From Caldilinea sp. (lineage in GTDB: Bacteria; Chloroflexota; Anaerolineae; Caldilineales; Caldilineaceae), in the NCBI GenBank assembly GCA_026389955.1, contig JAPLGY010000400.1:1-9509 (forward strand): 9,509 bases of DNA, in the 5' to 3' direction. Positions 7,716 to 9,509 of this stretch are shown here, in pieces (positions within the stretch are counted from its first letter, which is position 1; the number at the start of each line of letters is the position of its first letter). Below the pieces are notes generated by a model, which did no database searches, was not told the origin of the DNA, and saw nothing but the letters and a program-made list of their open reading frames with translations. Made by a program: the position numbers and the translations under genes.

Positions 7716-8957
7716 TCAGCTCTGGGCGGCAGCCAGCGCAGCCCGGTGTCTGTACACCTTGGCAATGGCAGCCACTGCCTGGTCGACCCCCTCCTTGCCG
7801 GAGCGAAAGATCGCCTCTCCCAGCCAGATGGCCTCTTGTTCGTAGGCGTAGGTCGCCACCGGCAGGTCAAGCTGGTCGAACTGGAAGCGTTCCGGGTAGG
7901 CTGTCGGCACCGGCAGGCGCGAACGCAGCGGTTGGAAGAGCTCGTAGCGGTGCATGGGTTCGTAGCCGATACTGGCGCCCAGCCCTTCAGCCCCCAACGC
8001 AGCACAGATGACGCGATGATCTACCCCCCAGACTGCCGGGTCGACGGCAAAGATGTACAAAAAGACCGACCGTCGCGTGATGCGCGGGTCGGGGCGCAGC
8101 ACACGCACCCCTGGAAGTTCGCTCAACGCCTCGTCCATGTAGCGGACTGCGGCCTCTCGCATTTCAGTCTGTTCGGGCAGACGCTCCAGCTGCACTCCTG
8201 CCAGCGCAGCGTGCAGCTCGCTGCTGCGGAAGTTGGCGCCGAACAGAGTCACCGGTTCATTCTCGGCAGGCGGACGGCCGCAGTTGACAATGCTGGTCGC
8301 CGCATGGAAGAGCTCGGGCGTCTTGCAGATCAAAATGCCCCCCTCGCCTGCGGTCAAAAGCTTGGAGGATTGCAGGCTGAACGAGCCAAAATGGCCCAGT
8401 GTGCCCGCCCCCCGCCTTTTCCATTGCATCCCGTGTGCGTGGGCGCAGTCTTCTACTACGATCAGGTTGTGGCGTTCGGCGATCTCCAGCAGCGCATCCA
8501 TATCGGCCATCAACGACCCGACATGCACCGGGAGGATCGCCCGTGTGCGTGGGGTGATGGCGGCTTCGACCGCACGCGGGTCCAGGCAATACGAATTGGG
8601 GTCAATATCGACGATGACCGGAATCGCGCCCGCCGCCATCGGCGCGGCCGCCGTGGCCTGAAACGAGTAGGCCGGCACGATCACCTCGTCGCCCCAACCG
8701 ATGCCGGCCGCGCGCAGGGCGATCTCCATCGTCACCGTGCCGTTGGCCGCCAGGATCGCATGCTCGCCCCCCTGGAACGCCAAAAAGTTTTCCAGCAAGG
8801 CCTGTGTGCGCGGGCCGGGGTAGGGAAACCCGCCCCACTGGCCCGAACGAACCACCTCAGCTACCGCTTCCACCTCGCGTTCGTCGTGTACCGGCCAGGC
8901 TGGGTAGGGCGTTTGAATCTGCTTCTCTCCGCCCAGAATCGCTAACGTCGAATTCAT
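7716..8957 (-). CDS. DegT/DnrJ/EryC1/StrS family sugar aminotransferase
   Basis: The 413-residue product is a fold-type I, PLP-dependent enzyme of the family that aminates keto-sugars or cyclitols, usually using glutamate or glutamine. Visible features are the opening LAILGG, GGEHAILAANGTVTMEIAL (substrate/PLP pocket), VVEDCAHAHG with Asp170 contacting the PLP ring nitrogen, SFSLQSSKLLTAGEGG with Lys199 as the Schiff-base lysine, and GANFRSSELHAALAG. The AHAHG and K-L-T-AGEGG pattern resembles the scyllo-inosose aminotransferase and AHBA-synthase branch more than nucleotide-sugar enzymes; that is recollection, not an alignment. ATG 8957 is chosen over GTG 9011 because AAGGAGG precedes it by 4 nt; the 18 codons before it look non-coding. 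It follows the GH43 gene by 87 bp on the same strand. No other amino-sugar genes are here, so the substrate is unknown. Confidence 0.93.
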   Translation of the reverse strand: MNSTLAILGGEKQIQTPYPAWPVHDEREVEAVAEVVRSGQWGGFPYPGPRTQALLENFLAFQGGEHAILAANGTVTMEIALRAAGIGWGDEVIVPAYSFQATAAAPMAAGAIPVIVDIDPNSYCLDPRAVEAAITPRTRAILPVHVGSLMADMDALLEIAERHNLIVVEDCAHAHGMQWKRRGAGTLGHFGSFSLQSSKLLTAGEGGILICKTPELFHAATSIVNCGRPPAENEPVTLFGANFRSSELHAALAGVQLERLPEQTEMREAAVRYMDEALSELPGVRVLRPDPRITRRSVFLYIFAVDPAVWGVDHRVICAALGAEGLGASIGYEPMHRYELFQPLRSRLPVPTAYPERFQFDQLDLPVATYAYEQEAIWLGEAIFRSGKEGVDQAVAAIAKVYRHRAALAAAQS

Positions 8958-8961
8958 TTGT

Positions 8962-8968
8962 CCTCCTT
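8962..8968 (-). promoter_or_regulatory. Ribosome binding site of the aminotransferase
   Basis: AAGGAGG on the minus strand, 4 nt before ATG 8957. The spacing is short, but the match is full length. It decides the start against the in-frame GTG at 9011. Confidence 0.75.
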
Positions 8969-8991
8969 GGGGAGCAGCGGTCGTCTCTTGT

Positions 8992-9011
8992 TTGTCACGA
9001 ATTGTTGTCAC
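8992..9011. repeat. Pair of TTGTCAC direct repeats
   Basis: TTGTCAC occurs at 8992-8998 and 9005-9011, 13 nt apart, in the 87-bp gap upstream of the aminotransferase. On the minus strand this reads GTGACAA twice. It could be a direct-repeat regulator site; no clear -10 box accompanies it. Confidence 0.3.
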
Positions 9012-9044
9012 TGAATCGGTGTTTGGTGTGCAGCGGCAGGCACT

Positions 9045-9509
9045 TTACGGCTGCTGGCTGGGCAAGTATGGCCAGCCAGCAGCGTCCCAGCCCAACGACT
9101 CGATCCGCAGTTTGGAGATCCCTGCCTGGCGGGCGTCGTAGGCATGATAGACAAACCAGTCCGTCTTTCCTTCTCGATAAATGCCGTTGTGCCCAGGCCC
9201 CCGCCAGCGATCGTAGGCCTGCAGAAGCAGCGTACCGCCCCCTTCGAGCAGCGGGGTTCCCGCTCGGTCCACGTAGGGCCCTGTGATTGCGGGAGCCCGC
9301 CCGACACGCACGTTGTACGTGCTTTGGATCCCACGACAGCAGGCGTCGAACGAGGCGAAGAGATAATAAAATCCGTTACGCCGCAGGAGGAAGGGGGCTT
9401 CGATCGCAGTACCCCCTGGCCCAGCGGCCGGCCGCTGAGCCAGGGGGTAGACTGTCGGGTCGTCAGGGTCGGGTTTGCCTGTCACCGAGTCCAGTTTGCG
9501 CAGCTGGAT
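9045..9509 (-). CDS. GH43 endo-1,5-alpha-L-arabinanase-like enzyme, C-terminal part
   Basis: The frame is open to the right edge, so the N-terminal part lies outside the window; 154 residues are visible, starting [13 protein letters not shown]. The family match is clear: [18 protein letters not shown] with the predicted general acid Glu37 (fragment numbering), [47 protein letters not shown] with the conserved His107, and VYHAYDA. These are typical of the five-bladed propeller of GH43 arabinanases, which cut alpha-1,5-arabinan. The two other catalytic Asp residues of the family would lie in the missing part. The protein ends soon after the last blade, so no C-terminal accessory domain follows. 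Related GH43 enzymes are exported, but the signal peptide cannot be checked here. A perfect 12-bp hairpin begins just before the stop codon. Confidence 0.9.
   Translation of the reverse strand: MQLRKLDSVTGKPDPDDPTVYPLAQRPAAGPGGTAIEAPFLLRRNGFYYLFASFDACCRGIQSTYNVRVGRAPAITGPYVDRAGTPLLEGGGTLLLQAYDRWRGPGHNGIYREGKTDWFVYHAYDARQAGISKLRIESLGWDAAGWPYLPSQQP
9050..9083 (-). terminator. Strong hairpin at the end of the GH43 gene
   Basis: GCTGCTGGCTGG (9050-9061) and CCAGCCAGCAGC (9072-9083) form a perfect 12-bp inverted repeat with a 10-nt loop. It occupies the last codons of the GH43 gene, ending three bases before its stop codon. No U-tract follows on the minus strand. It may slow or end transcription, or protect the 3' end of the upstream message. 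Confidence 0.5.

Noticed and set aside
6843..8945. A 700-codon open frame on the plus strand opposite the aminotransferase and synthetase genes
   Set aside because: It lies antisense to two genes with unmistakable family motifs, and its translation has no recognisable domain. Such frames arise from GC-rich codon use.

Overview
The window is GC-rich bacterial DNA with tightly packed genes. The set of families suggests a heterotrophic member of the Chloroflexota, of the Caldilinea/Anaerolinea type: an exported lamin-tail plus phospholipase-D protein, archaeal-like AMP-forming acetyl-CoA synthetases, malate synthase A, and a GH43 arabinanase. That placement is an inference from gene content, not something the sequence proves.

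Layout from left to right. A plus-strand gene (179-2080) encodes an exported protein with a lamin-tail domain followed by two phospholipase-D-like domains. It converges on a minus-strand block across a 32-bp gap that lies in a composite hairpin (2062-2101). Reading in the direction of transcription (right to left), the minus strand holds: the C-terminal part of a GH43 endo-arabinanase-like enzyme that runs off the right edge (9509-9045); a DegT/DnrJ/EryC1/StrS sugar aminotransferase (8957-7716); an acetyl-CoA synthetase gene broken by an apparent internal deletion of about 95 nt plus a frameshift (7610-5792); a second, intact acetyl-CoA synthetase-like gene with a TTG start (5752-3872); and malate synthase A (3696-2113).

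The three leftmost minus-strand genes form a C2-assimilation group. Acetate, or another short acid, is activated to acyl-CoA, and acetyl-CoA is condensed with glyoxylate to malate. A good sigma-70-type promoter (TTGCCA, 17 bp, TATACT) precedes the first synthetase, and a 7-bp inverted repeat overlaps its -10 box, so the cluster is probably regulated there. Isocitrate lyase is not in the window. The GH43 and aminotransferase genes are separated from this group by a hairpin and the promoter, and look like a separate carbohydrate-related unit.

No RNA gene, CRISPR array, insertion sequence or evidently new multi-gene system is visible. The points most worth a second look are the broken synthetase beside an intact paralogue, the promoter/operator, the altered second HKD motif of the phospholipase-D-like protein, and the perfect 12-bp hairpin at the end of the GH43 gene.
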